Of a stretch of DNA of 64,000 nt, positions 34,834-46,666 are shown piece by piece. Position numbers and translations under genes: made by a program. The stretch is from the NCBI GenBank assembly GCA_021399445.1, contig JAJTUQ010000011.1, forward strand, positions 496,001-560,000, written 5' to 3'. Numbering within the stretch: position 1 is the first letter of the stretch; every line of letters starts with the position of its first letter. The notes under the pieces are model-generated. The model worked only from the letters and a program-made list of their open reading frames with translations, made no database searches and was not told where the DNA came from. Source of the DNA: Xylogone sp. PMI_703. Taxonomy: Eukaryota > Ascomycota > Leotiomycetes.

Positions 34834-36251
34834 ATGATCTCCAGAATCGCCATTGTTCTCTCGTCGGTCCTCGCGGCTTTGAGCGCCGCAACCCTGCCTC
34901 GACAGTCGTCCAAGGGGACTGCCACAGTCAATCTGGCCGTAACTCGCGGCCAAGCAAACTACCTCGGGTCTGGCTTCATCTACGGATGGCCAGATAATGG
35001 CACTGAAGCCGATAACTCAATTTCAGACTACCTGGTGACGGGGTTCAAGTTCAATGCCAACCGCGCCGGCGGCGCTCAGATATCCGCCCCTGGTTGGGCA
35101 TCAGGCGGTTACCAAGGATATATTGGGCGATTCAGCTCCACTCTATCAAACTACAGGAGCACGCGGAAATACGGCGGCGAGTTCATCCTTCTGCCGCACG
35201 ATCTGTGGGGCGCAGACGGCGGCAAGCTCTCAGACCCCCTTCCCAGGCGACAACGGCAATTGGAGCAACATGGAGGATTTCTGGAATCAAGTAATGGCGG
35301 ATCTCAAGGCCAACAATATGCTCGAGGGTCTTATCATTGATCTCTGGAACGAGCCGGATGGCACAGGGTTCTGGGCCCGGTCGTGGGACCAGTACCTCGA
35401 GTATTGGAGTCGCGCCACTAGGCTTGTCAGGTAGGTGTGAAATATCATGCTTCATATATCATCATCAAAGTTGACTTCTCAATAGGGCTGGGCTTCCCGG
35501 CACCTTGATCAGCGGCCCAGCAATGGCGAATTCACCGAGCCTTACCAACAGCAACTGGAAGACCTGGTTGCAAGCCATCGCTGGCAACGACACCGTGCCT
35601 GATCATTACTCCTGGCATCAGATTGGGTCATGGGAGCGTGAGCCTGACACGACTGTTCCCGACTTCGACACGATGCGCGGCATGTATGGGTTGCCAGAGA
35701 GGCAAATTGACGTCAATGAGTATGCTTGGCCGTCCGAGCAGAACCCGGCAAATGCGGTATACTATCTGGCTCAGTTTGAGCGGCACGACATACGAGCCTT
35801 GCGAGCCAACTGGGGCGGCGGCTTCAATTTGCACAACTGGATGGCCAACCTCGTCTGGAGTACGAACGGGACATATTATCCCAACGGCGAGTGGCAGCTG
35901 TATAAATACTACGCCGACATGACTGGTCAGAGACTCGCAACTACAGCCTCTTCGGACTTGCAGTTTGATGTCTTCGGCACCAAGAAGGGCAAAAACGTCA
36001 AGATAATCGCTGGAACTAGAACAATCCAGAGCCCTTATGACATCAGCATCTCCGGCCTCAGCGAGCTCGGTCTTGCCGCCGACGGTAGCATTGACGTCCA
36101 CACCTACCGCTTCGACTGGGCCGGGCCCCAAGGCGAAATAAATGCTGCAGTTGACCTTGGCACTCAAACTTATACCTACTCTTCAGACATTGTAAGCTGC
36201 TTTATAGTTTTCTATCTCGTTCAGGATCTCCTCGCACGCATTAGTTACTAA
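34834..36251 (+). pseudogene. Secreted glycoside hydrolase, GH39-like (clan A), one frameshift
   Basis: Two exons (34834-35430 and 35486-36251) flank a 55-nt intron (GTAGGT to CAATAG). The N-terminus MISRIAIVLSSVLAALSAA is a secretion signal. A TIM-barrel hydrolase follows, with acid/base candidate LWNEPDG and nucleophile candidate DVNEYAWPSEQ; the SGFIYG, RAGGAQ and HDLWG motifs match fungal proteins usually annotated as GH39 (beta-xylosidase-like). Near 35220 the frame shifts by one extra base between LWGAD and AASSQTPFPGD; otherwise the sequence is intact and would give about 453 residues. Substrate is not determinable; a xylosidase or related exo-enzyme is likely from family knowledge. 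The upstream 400 bp is transposon debris, so its promoter may be altered. Confidence 0.8.
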
Positions 36252-36387
36252 AGACAAACTGACGAGAGAAGCTTATGATCAACATGAACCCCCCAACAAA
36301 CTCTACGGCCTTTGCGTACGAATTCTCTGGAAAACTGTCACGTGCGGACCCAGACGTGCATAAGTAACCGTGCTCGGGAAATACCTA

Positions 36388-36675
36388 CCAGTAATTACCC
36401 GACAACCAGACAGACCCCTCGACCGGACACTAACTTTGGAAGCCTTGTTTTTATGCAGTTTATGCCTTTATATAAGGCATAAACATTTCACAGATGTTAA
36501 ATCTAGCAATTAATTAGTACCATAACAATTAATAATGAATTTAAAGATTAATTAAATTCGCTAATCATAGTTTTATAAATGACATTTCTTTTTTAATTTT
36601 TGAGTCTCCATTGAGAAAAATAAGAAAACGTGTGTCCGGTTCAAGGGTCTGTCCGGTTGCCGGGTAAATACTTGG
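36388..36675. mobile_element. MITE, family B, copy 2
   Basis: 288 bp starting CCAGTAATTACCCGACAACC and ending GTCCGGTTGCCGGGTAAATACTTGG in the inverse sense. TA precedes the left end (36386-36387), but the right flank is TG, so the duplication is decayed. It lies 137 bp downstream of the GH39-like gene. Confidence 0.87.
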
Positions 36676-37233
36676 TGTCGGCGTTGCGTGTGGATTTTGG
36701 GAAGGCCGTGTGGGTTTAGTCGCGCCCGAACAGGGTATAGATCTTTTTCTAAATTTTGCAACAAATCATTCCTGAAGGGAAGGACGACCCGTCAATCATG
36801 ATACTCCCAACATTGATCTGAGACAAATAGTACAAGGTCCGGAAGCATGAATAACTGGTAATGGACTTTCATTAATTGAGTCTGATGAAGACAAAATCCG
36901 TCATACCTCATATTTCTGAGCGGGAAAATCCAGCCCACTTAATTCCTGGCTGGGGGATATGATTTCTCGGAGCTTTTGAGTCAGCGTGGGAGTCAGAGTT
37001 GCAGGGGCCGCTAACTCCACCTGTAGGAACAACCGCCTCCGCCGGGAATCTTCCTCTTAAGGCTGGCGCTCGCTCTAGAAGATACCAAGTATACTTGTAC
37101 AGTACTTTGTACGGCAGGGGTTCGAAAAATGAATGGTCCAGCCTTGACGAATTACCGATTCTGCCAGCTAAATCGGCAAGTTACGGGGCGCTGTTTCAAT
37201 GAACTCAGCTACCAGCTTGGGGACACTCGGATC

Positions 37234-37379
37234 TGTACTTCGTACTGGGCCGAATAAAACCACCATGATGGCCAGTGCTTCTCAAGTTTCTATTGGCTAA
37301 ATGGCCATTTTCATGGTATTCTACTAATGAGCACAGACCGCAACGGTGGTTTATTTGGCCCAGTACGAAGTACTGTACA
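37234..37379. repeat. Inverted repeat, about 31-bp arms
   Basis: Left arm TGTACTTCGTACTGGGCC...AAAACCACC (37234-37264) and right arm 37345-37379 are near-perfect reverse complements separated by about 80 bp. Possibly a small foldback element. Confidence 0.7.
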
Positions 37380-37700
37380 TTTATAGCCCACCGCGAATCA
37401 TCCACCATCCTGGAGAACCCATCAGGACTAAGCGGCTCCGGAAAGTCGGGTAATAGAGCTTGGCAAAACCGGATAATAGCGAAATTGTGCCTGACCTAAC
37501 TTTGGTCCCGTAATCAAGCACTCAGGGCGCTACACCAGGGGCGCGCCTAACCCCAGAACATCCCCGCAAAGATCAACCCCGCATGTTGATCCGCCAGTGC
37601 TGGGTCTGGGGATGGCCATTCCATTGACCATCCACCCTGGTCGCAGCCGCGAGCACCCGTTCAAATACATTAGCAATTCGAGGCTGATGCTGCGCACACA

Positions 37701-37774
37701 TATAAAGACACCTGCATCCTCGAACCCGCACTTGCTTCTCATTCTGCAATCCTCTTGTCTGACTTTCATTAGCC
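37701..37774 (+). promoter_or_regulatory. TATA box and GGCTAA element before the MFS gene
   Basis: TATAAA at 37701-37706 and an inverted GGCTAA (TTAGCC, 37769-37774), 220 and 150 nt before the ATG. GGCTAR is bound by XlnR/AraR-type activators (established consensus). A second GGCTAA lies at 37295-37300. Binding here is inference. Confidence 0.35.
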
Positions 37775-37921
37775 CGCCCTTCCTACTTACCATTTCTCAT
37801 TGCCATCATGCATCGGCCAAAGTTCATTTCGGCTGAAGCCTCAGGCTACAGTTACTTCTGTGGTTAGTAGTAGTTTTGCATCATCTTGCGTCTGCGATCC
37901 TTCTGATCCCTCCCAACTCAT

Positions 37922-39482
37922 ATGACGAATACGTGCCTGACATCCCTCGTAGCCTTCTTTGTTGGCATCGGCTCTCTTCTGTGGGGCTACGACAGTGGCA
38001 TCTTCGGCACCGCCCAAGCTCAGACATACTTTGAGGACAAGTTCCATCCATCCTCCGCCATGCTGGGTGGAATAATCTCCGTTTACACTGCTGGTGGCGC
38101 TGTTGGGTGTCTATGTTCTGGTTGGATTGGCAACCGGTATGGTCGTCGTGGAACGATTCAGATTGGGGCCGCCATCGCCGCCATTGGAACCACCATCCAG
38201 ACCGCTGCTGTTAACACCGGTATGCTGATTGTTGGCCGCTTGATTGCTGGCTTGGCAATCGGGATCATCTACTTTGCCATTCCTCAATTCCAGTCTGAGA
38301 TTGCACCGGCTTCGCATCGTGGCTTCTTTGTCGGTCTGCATGCGCAGTTTATCGGGTTTGGGTACGCGATCTCCAACTGGATCGGCTTTGGAGTGTACTA
38401 TGGCCACGGTCAATTCACGGTATGTCTCATGGCACGAACTTCTTTGTCATTATTCATAACCGCTAAATCTCATGAAACAGTTCCGCTTCCCAGTCGGGCT
38501 CCAGATCTTCTGGGCAGTGCTGCTCCTCGTCGGATCCATCTTCCTGCCACGCTCACCGCGCTGGTTGATCGAGAAAGGGCGCTATGAGGAGGCGAAGAAG
38601 ATAATGGCCCGCTTGAGAGTCTCCCATGCAGATTCCGAGTACCTGGAAAAGGAGTTTATACAGATGCGCGACCAGATCGAGTACGAGGCGGAGCACGAGG
38701 AAACCAGCGTTATGGGAATTCTGCGCAAGCCTTCCTACCGCAAGCGCCTCATTCTCGGTTGCCTGATCCAGATCGGGCAGCAAATCTGCGGTATTTCGGC
38801 CATCAATTACTACCAGACCGTCATGTACAAGACCCTTGGAATCAAGGGCGCGACCGTGCTTGCGCTCGCGGGCGTGTGGGGTCTGACGGGTCCGCTGGCC
38901 AACATATTCTGTTTGATATGGATTATTGACCGAGTCAAGCGGCGCACGCTATTCCTATGGGGCTCGATTGCTATGACTATTGACATTGTCATTGTGCAGG
39001 CAATCGTCGCTGTCTACAGCGGTGGCCCTAACAAGGTGGCCAACGGCGTAGGCATCTTCTTCCTCATCCTCTTTGGCGTGCTCTTCTCGCTCAGTTGGAA
39101 CTCCGGCGCACCAGTCTACACCACTGAGATTTTCCCCACTCAGATTCGCGCAGTCGGTGGTGCAATCTCGACGTTCTGGTCGTTCGTCATCCAGGTCGTC
39201 CTCGCTCAGGCGTCGCCGACGGCCTTGCAGAACGTCGGCTGGCGCTACTACTTCTTTTTTATCGCGTGTAACTTGACATCAGCCATCCTTGTCTTCTTCT
39301 TCCTTCCAGAAACTCATGGAGTGAGTCTTGAGGAGATCAGCGAGGTGTTTGGCGATCATTTTGTCTCGGTACATATGAATGAGACGCTCAAGGCCACACC
39401 GGCTACCGACCACGTTGAAGACCTCGAGACTACGGTAGCAGAGAAAGGAGCGGTGACGAACAGAGAGGAAGTCGTAGCATGA
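37922..39482 (+). CDS. MFS sugar transporter
   Basis: Two exons (37922-38419 and 38481-39482) around a 61-nt intron (GTATGT to AAACAG) give 499 residues with about 12 hydrophobic segments. Sugar-porter signatures: GYDSGIFG after helix 1, NRYGRRG in the loop 2-3, PRSPRWLIEKGRYEEA between helices 6 and 7, GQQICGISAINYY in helix 7, and PETHGVSLEEI after helix 12. This is plasma-membrane H+ symport of mono- or disaccharides. The start at 37922 places helix 1 correctly; an alternative first exon from 37808, spliced from 37858 to 37955 (CTCGTAG), is possible. The protein sits between a GH39-like and a beta-helix glycosidase gene, suggesting import of their products. Substrate specificity cannot be read from sequence. 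Confidence 0.93.
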
Positions 39483-40825
39483 GGTGCCAATTGCCGGGAG
39501 CGTTGTCGGAATGCATGTCGCGGTTTTAGTCTGCTTACATTAGTTTTAGCTAAAATTTTAATCAATTAGAAGTTATTTGATTTCGTAGTAGACTCGTCAT
39601 AATTCTTCGCTGCAAAAGTTGGCCTGCATTCCTCCGCATGTGTAGTATAAAGCCTAATATTGAGAGCTGTGGGACCTGCAGTAACAAACGCATAACCGAT
39701 TACTATTAGTATGGAGTGTTTGCTTCGCAGGCAGAGAAACACACTGGTGGAAAATTGCGAACGAACCCATACTGAATCCTGGCCATCAAAACAGTGATCC
39801 TTAATTCAGTGGCGGTTGGTTGCAGAAGCACAAAAGGCCGGCCCTTTCTTAATACCTGTAGTAAAATTGAATGATGTACGGTACTGGGCCACTAGCCAAC
39901 ACAACAGCACCCCTGATCTCGGACACTTTTGCTTTGCACATGTGTCTGTGCCATAGGTAAAAGTGTTAAAACCCTCGATTACTGTAAGTTTAGCGCTTTA
40001 TTAAGTACGTGTCAGAGGTAGCACTGTGGGACTTTACGCTCGGATCGTAGCAATGAGGCCAAATGACTATCCTACTTCGTACAGCACAACTACAGCACCA
40101 TTTATAGAAGAAATGGTATTCTAGGACGTTCTACAAACGAGATTCGATGGCATTCTATCACAACGTCGACCCTGGGGTTGAGCTCTGAGCGTAGGTCAGA
40201 AGGTAATTACCTGTACTACCGTGGGTCCGGCGACAGCCAACAATTTCTAATATACTTAGTGTTTAATTAATTGAATTTGACCAAAAACTGTATAAATGTA
40301 GATGCTGGAAATCAAAGTTACGGGAGAAGGCAATAAGAAAAGGATGGATGGACTACGGGGTGTTTGGTTCGCTACGTCTAGTGGACTTTGGCATTCTGCC
40401 AGTTCTTCCGTTTGGAGCAAGTGTGAGCTGACAGGTAACTGTAGACCAGAGTGGGAAGAATGATAAAGTCATATAATTTTCAATATCCAATAGATCTATA
40501 AGAAACTATCAGACCGTACAACAGGTAATTGCGCTCAAACCTCCAACGCGCAGGGCAATATATCTTCCATACCCTTTCTCCAGATTTCCAAGTCGTACGT
40601 CACTGTCATAGATTGTAGAAAGTCCTAGAATCATGTTTTGCTCTATAAATGTATGGTAGCTCTCTCGTAGGATAGTTAATCAACTCCAGTTCAGTGCAAT
40701 CTACTAGCATCCACTACTCGTGGATCTGACAGAAACAGATGATCCTCAAGGACTCATCGCTGCAGGTAAGGCATTCAGTAAAGTTAACGCAACTAACACT
40801 CACTCTGCCAAGTTGCCCCCACAAT
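39483..40825. other. Intergenic between convergent genes
   Basis: 3' flanks of the MFS and beta-helix genes. No gene or repeat recognised. Confidence 0.55.
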
Positions 40826-43780
40826 TCAAGAGAATTGCAGACCGCTAAACACACCGGTGGCATTGGTATATCCCGCATGCGACGACACAAGGACCCCGGC
40901 ATCAGACACTGGATTTCTGGTGGCCAGTGTTACTGCCGAACCAATCTGCGTCCATTGTTTCCCGTCCGTGGAGAAGTACCCAGTAAATTGCGTACCTAGG
41001 ACAGTGAGACGTACCCAGAGTGGCGCCGTCAGGCCAGCCACCGTCGACAAAGTCTCAAGCCTCCCATCACCATTTGCGTCCCACTGGAAGCTGACTCCGT
41101 TGTTGGCAGTTACGAACACCCCGGCGTATCCAGTGGCAACATTACCGTTAAAGCTACCATTCGATGCCAGGCTGTTGCGAATAACCACACCAGCCTTCGT
41201 CCACGGATCCGCAGCGTCGAGAGAAAGTACTTGTGAAGTTACACTCCCATTCACTGCTAGTGAACTGCTTTTGTAGATAGTAGCCCAATCGTCGTATGGC
41301 GAGTAGACATCACGGCCGCCGACACGAATGGCAAATAGAGTGCCGCTGCCAGAGCTGCATAGCTCTCCAGAGGTAGCCTCCGGCCAAGTTGCTGATGCAG
41401 ACAGACCGGGTGGTAGCGGCTGCAAACCTGGAAGGGTTCCACTGCCGGAAATGGTCTCGGATAAGCCTGTGCGAGGATTCTTGTACTTCACTGTTACTGA
41501 CACAGTGGGAGCGCTGAGACACGTCTCACGATAAGGCGCGGCCACCAATTTCCATGTTGCAGAAGCAGCGCTGTTAGCAGGAATGGACCGCGGGACTGGA
41601 CTTTGAGGCACGATGGTGTAGTTACTAGCACCGATGATGAGCGGGTTAAACGACACGCTGGTGAAGTCAACATCGTCAAAATTAGACAACTTGGCGGTAA
41701 CGAGGACCTGCTCACTCGGACCAGGAAGGAAACTCAGGCTAAGGTAGGAATCCGGCGTCTCTGGATTGCTTACGGGTCGAGAACCACGCTTACCAGGAAG
41801 AATGCCAGCACGGTATGCAACTCGGTGGGCAACCTCATTAGTTAAATCCAGGCTTGCGACATTGAGGTTATCAATGAAAGTGTCATTGAAATTGCCGGAG
41901 CCGTTGGGGAAGTTGACCTCATCAGGAGCAACGTGGCCAAAGTTATCTTTAAGAGTGTTATTTCCGTTGTGTACGCCACACGTGAGGCAACCCTGGTTAG
42001 GTGCATACCAATTACCATTTGAGAGGTAATCATTATTTGTGACGATGTATGAGTTGGATCCTTCGTCAGTATACATGCCGAACCAGCTTGAATTGAGCGC
42101 ATAATTGTTGGAGAGGTGTGTCTCAGGACTCTTGGAAAGAGTGTAGGTAGCGCCCAAGTCTGTGTGCGACAGACCGTATGCATGAATCAAGTTACCATGA
42201 ATCAAATTGTTCATGGATGTGGTCGGTGTTTCGTATAGTGGCTGGAAGTTGTACAAACCTCGGTTGATGTACGTTTGGCTGCCGCCAGCGTCGTTGGAAC
42301 CCCAGCCGTAGCCATGGCAGATGCCTGAGTACGGCACCATGAAGATGTCATTGTGGCTTATTTCAGAATGTTGAATGTAGGAGACGAAGACGGAGACAGT
42401 GGAACTGTACAGCGATGAGACGTTGTAGAAGATATTACCGGTAATGAGGATGTTCGTATTGACCATGCGAGGATCGCTAGGGTGATGCGCGTCGGCTGTG
42501 ATTCCTCCAGCTGTGATAGAATTGCCCATGACTTGCGTGAAATAACCGTCTGACACCGAGACGCCATTGGCTCCAAGGCCAATCCCAGTAAGATGTGCAT
42601 TGTCATCATTGCCTATGCCAAACCCGCCGGCGCCAAGCTGGGTGTAGCTGCCACCAGTGAAGGAGATGCGCTCTGCGGCGCTGACCTGGATGGCGCTGGG
42701 CATTTGAAACCATCTTGGCCGTGAAGCTTCAAACTGGGGGTAGGTAACATTCTCTCCGATGTAGCCTCCTGTCTGCTGGTCAACATAACCATAACCGTCG
42801 CTTGGTTTCAACCATGTTGTGTGTTGCTATATCTGTTAGCGATTCGTGACGAAGGTGTAACTCGATCAACTCACAAAATGCAGTCCCGTAAAAGATATGT
42901 CGTGTGCAGGTTGATCGTAAGTGCCTCCAACAACAATGAGTGCTTCTAGTCGCCCAATGTAGGTCTCTGCGGTAGACATGTTTTCTCCGGCTAGGGGTAT
43001 GTAGTATACCACACCCGCTTCGCTGTCTAGAAAGTGTTGGCCACCTTCATGCAGCAATTCCAGCGCGTTCTGTACCCAAACTCCAAAGTCAGCATTAGGC
43101 TGAGGAATAGTGTCGTAGCCGATGATGTTATTTGCCCATGAGTCCTGCTTCATGATGAGCTCGCGATTTCCCACAGCCTCAATTGGCGCGTAGCGATCGG
43201 TGAATGAGTTGATAGCACGGATTTCAGCATTTGAAATACCAGGCGTGGTCATGAGCCAGTCGTACTGCGGCGAGGTCCAGACCATGGAAGTGTTGGTATA
43301 TTGGAAATCCTTCCGCTGAATCAGTCGGCGTGCGTAGTTCGCAGCCCAGCCGTTGACGTATAGATTGCGCGAGCGTAGACCTTTGGGAACATTTGCAGAG
43401 TAGATGTTGGTTGTAGCATTAGCCAATTTCCAACCGCTCACTCTGATGCCCCCGGATATAATGGCGTTTGATCCAGTTGCTTTCCAGTCAACGGTGTGGC
43501 CATTTCGACCCGAATCGGCACTGGTGAAGTTAAGCGGAGCATCCAGGATGTACAAGCCATCGGCAACATGGATTGTGATACTCTCTCTCATATTGGTGAT
43601 GGCTTTACGAACTGCAGCTTGGGCAACTTCAAAGCTAGAAAAGGGTCTCTGTGGTGAGAGACCATCAGCGCTGGCTTCGCTGAATGGCCTGGATGATGGC
43701 GAGACATAGAAGTCCAAGGCATGACCGCAAACGCTGAACGCTGCGCAGGCCAAAGTCACCGATGGCAGGAATTGCACCAT
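40826..43780 (-). CDS. Large secreted beta-helix glycosidase-like protein (GH141-type candidate)
   Basis: Exon 1 (43780-42875) and exon 2 (42826-40826), with a 48-nt intron (GTGAGT to ATATAG), encode 968 residues. The N-terminus MVQFLPSVTLACAAFSVCGHA is a signal peptide. The region FYVSPSS...DGLSPQRPFSSFEVAQAAV and the long Asn/Gly-rich repeats (about residues 30-600) form a right-handed parallel beta-helix as in pectinolytic and GH120/GH141-like enzymes. Then comes an Ig-like NEW3-type module (about 640-760) and a C-terminal concanavalin-like module (about 800-965, AGVVIRNSLASNGSF). Overall organisation resembles proteins containing alpha-L-fucosidase or xylanase activity in GH141, but I cannot confirm catalytic residues. 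Fully open. In context it may remove a side-chain sugar from hemicellulose or pectin. Confidence 0.8.
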
Positions 43781-43897
43781 AGCAGCTGCCGACGATTGAT
43801 GGAGAATGAACAGTGTGATCCTAGCTCATGAATATTGGCAGGTCAAGTTAGATTGGAGAAGATCGGAAAAAGTTGAGATGGAAAGTCATCAGCTGTT

Positions 43898-43905
43898 TTT
43901 ATATA
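43898..43905 (-). promoter_or_regulatory. TATA box of the beta-helix gene
   Basis: TATATAAA on the minus strand, about 120 nt upstream of the ATG at 43780. Confidence 0.45.
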
Positions 43906-44733
43906 TCGACTTGTCAGGAACACCTACAGCATACGTTCCAACGAGAATCCCTAGCCTCATGCACCGCTGAGCCCGGCCTAATGCCATAAAATCCTGGAAT
44001 ATTTCTCAGAAACAGTCACCAGCGTTCAGTTTCTCTCCGCGGCCATATTTCTTGAGAACCAAATCATATCCCGGCTCTGAGGAGAGCTAACGACGCACCC
44101 CGCATTTGACTTGGGCCCTGTCGATCGAAGGAAAGTACCAGCATGCGGAGTAGGCCAAGTTAGCAAACTATCACACTCATATTACTTGATGCACATGATC
44201 TCTCACTCCGTCACAATCGGCTATTTTGCGGGTAAAAGTGTATAACCTCCTTTATTGGCCATCTCCGTCAAGTACTATGTTCCATTCATCCTCTTCATGT
44301 CTGAGACAACAAGCTTGTTTCTCAAGCCGAGGACAATTTTGATTCGGGAAATGATGATTCGTCAGCCTAATTACCCGAAGCCTTTGATAGCTTAATGCTT
44401 ACCCCACTAAAAGCTCCCATGTGCCCAGCCGAGTTAACTGACAGCAAGAGCCCCCGCAAGATGACGAGGGTGACGAGTATGTCGATCAAGGGGAACATCC
44501 ACCTTAGGCGTATGTGTTGATTGGAACCGTGCTTCCCGGTATGTTACAGTAGCTCGGCCCGGGGTTGTATCGCGGCAATATCGGGGCCAAAAGCCTTCTA
44601 GCAAGAAGGCTTGGTGGGCTAACAAAGAAGTCGCGATCAGCTTTGATATGCTTTTGCATTTCTGACAAACTAAATTCTATGTCTTTTGAATCACAGCACA
44701 AAGGCTCTATCACGCTCTTGATTTCGTACATAA
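43906..44733. other. Intergenic, no gene
   Basis: Upstream of the beta-helix gene and downstream of the reductase. Short minus frames (44434-44731) have no recognisable features. Confidence 0.5.
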
Positions 44734-45975
44734 CTAGATCTTAGAATCAGCTCCCGTCCTGCTCCCAACGGCGGCGCCTAGCTGAAGTCCAGCGCTATAC
44801 ATCAGCTGTTGATCTTGCTTTAAGAGTGTCTCACGACCGGCTACTGGCTTCTTTTCTTTACTTGAAAAGTCATAATCCAACCACGGGCCTATTATCGTCT
44901 GGATATGTCGAAAGAGGGGACTGTCCCGCGTCTCGACATCCTCATCCAGCTCGTACGTCACGGTACCGCCGTTCTCCGTTCTTGTTGTAGGCTTTAATAT
45001 CGCTTGAGCTGCTTTGACATCTTCCACTATATCGTCAAGGGAGCTGACGCCCACCACCGTTCGCACCGCCAACTTCCCACGCCCCATTTCCCGCTCAACA
45101 CGCCACGCCTTTGCTACAGCGTACCGCAGTGCCAGCGAAGCCAGTTGCTCCTTCTGGCCTGTCACTTGCTCGGAATGCTCTTCCAGCCATCTTGCTGCAA
45201 CAGCGCACACCTCGCGAAGACCTTGAGGCGCAGGATGCCAGTCACCAAGCGCACCAACGGGCACGCCACTGTCTCGGAGCAGGCCGGCAGCCAGTGGGCT
45301 ACTGCTACAGACGCATTTGACGCCAGATTCGCGCAAAGCTATCAGGCCATACTGTGGATCTGTTGCCAACGTCGAATTCTGCAAAGACAATCGCGCCCAT
45401 ACCTGCACAGCATCAAGGGGTCGGTGGAGATGTTCGCGGGTAAGATGTGCGAGCGTGACAAGCGACTTCAGAGAGTAGCCCGAGACACCAATATTGCGGA
45501 TGACTCCTGGTTGCTCCTTGGCAATTGCAACCAATGTGGCGACAGCAGACAACGCACTAAGTAATGGCATGAACTCGATGTCGTGAACGAAGACAACGTC
45601 AAGATACGTTGTCCGTAAACGTTGCAGCGAGCGTGCGACAGAGCTACGGATCCACTCGGCTGAGTAGTCGAACTTGTCGACGGCTATCCGTCCAACCTTC
45701 GTCATGAGAATATAGTCTGTGCGAGAATATGAGGCTGTGATGATCGGTGAAGCCAGCGCTTCACCAAGCAATGTCTCCGAGGGCTCATAATATGGTGAAG
45801 TATCGATACAGCGTACTCCGAGGTCGAAGGCTTGCTTGACGATGCTAGCAACTGGTATTGATTCGGGAGATGAGTGTTGCTGGTAACTGAAGCCCGCGCC
45901 GCCGAGAATGAGCGGTGATAGCTGGTCAGCAAGGGATGAAATTTGTGACGAGCTATCGAATCCGGTGGTCGCCAT
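44734..45975 (-). CDS. Aldo-keto reductase, aldose 1-dehydrogenase type
   Basis: Single-exon, 413 residues, no signal peptide, so cytosolic. The AKR catalytic tetrad is visible: Asp and Tyr in CIDTSPYYEPSE, Lys in ILMTKVGRI and His in VFVHDIEF. The N-terminus (PLILGGAGFSYQ) and the IRNIGVSGYSLKSL and SSPLAAGLL stretches match the D-arabinose/L-galactose/L-fucose 1-dehydrogenase branch, which oxidises an aldose to its lactone with NAD(P)+. Longer than the usual 330-360 residues, with an extra C-terminal region of about 50 residues. It diverges from the GH31 gene and shares a 690-bp intergenic region with it, so co-expression is likely. The actual sugar (fucose, arabinose, galactose or xylose) is unknown. 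Confidence 0.9.
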   Translation of the reverse strand: MATTGFDSSSQISSLADQLSPLILGGAGFSYQQHSSPESIPVASIVKQAFDLGVRCIDTSPYYEPSETLLGEALASPIITASYSRTDYILMTKVGRIAVDKFDYSAEWIRSSVARSLQRLRTTYLDVVFVHDIEFMPLLSALSAVATLVAIAKEQPGVIRNIGVSGYSLKSLVTLAHLTREHLHRPLDAVQVWARLSLQNSTLATDPQYGLIALRESGVKCVCSSSPLAAGLLRDSGVPVGALGDWHPAPQGLREVCAVAARWLEEHSEQVTGQKEQLASLALRYAVAKAWRVEREMGRGKLAVRTVVGVSSLDDIVEDVKAAQAILKPTTRTENGGTVTYELDEDVETRDSPLFRHIQTIIGPWLDYDFSSKEKKPVAGRETLLKQDQQLMYSAGLQLGAAVGSRTGADSKI

Positions 45976-46666
45976 TGTTAAAGACTTGAGCAGATCATAC
46001 AGATCGATGGGGAAACCGGCATGAACAGGAATGAGAAATGAGACAAGAGCTGGAATAAGAGAATGAATGAGATTTGATGGCCCACATAGAGTAGACTTAA
46101 ATTATGCGTTTCTAGAGCCGCATGTTTGTGAAAGTCGCTACACAATGGGCGGCAAGCACATGACTGGGCAAGGCAAATAGTAGGGACACCAGCCAGGAGA
46201 TAGTCGTGAGAATCATAGCATATTACACATACGTAGCGTTCTGAAGAGCATTTGGTTTTCGTGCTTTCATGCTTGTCAAGACAGTTATTGTGTCTGTTCA
46301 CCGAAGCTGATAACCCAAGCTCTCTTATTATCCTATTATCCGAGTCTTGCTTACGCGACGTGCGCTAAGGGTGGAAAGTGTTATTCTAAGACGGAAATGG
46401 TGATCCGACGGGTAATTGTCAGAGGCCACAACCTCCGTACGCCGCCAATTATCACAGATAATCCGTATTATACACTACGCTAAACTCATGCAAGAATTGG
46501 TCAATGAAACAGTGTGAGTGCACCTCCTAGTAACCGGTCGGTGGATTGAATCCCACGGGGACCTGCTAGTATCACCGTTCTCAGAGTTGGCGGATATAAC
46601 AAGTTTGTCGATTTCCTCGAAATATTGCGGCATCCATATCGTGTCCAAGATTTTCGCTCGGGCGCT
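45976..46666. promoter_or_regulatory. Shared divergent promoter region of reductase and GH31 genes
   Basis: The only intergenic space between two divergent sugar-metabolism genes. No clear TATA box, GGCTAA or paired CreA site was found by eye. Confidence 0.4.

Larger units (their letters stand above)
36676..37921. other. Upstream region of the MFS transporter
   Basis: No gene. It holds an inverted repeat (37234-37379), a short motif shared with the 52491 region (37109-37146), GGCTAA elements at 37295-37300 and (inverted) 37769-37774, and a TATA box at 37701. An ATG at 37808 opens only 19 codons. Confidence 0.5.

Noticed and set aside
41257..42609. Several secondary frames overlapping the beta-helix gene
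   Set aside because: All are shadows of the single long exon 2 of the secreted hydrolase.
45004..45564. Plus-strand frame of 186 codons
   Set aside because: Antisense to the aldo-keto reductase, which carries the full catalytic tetrad.
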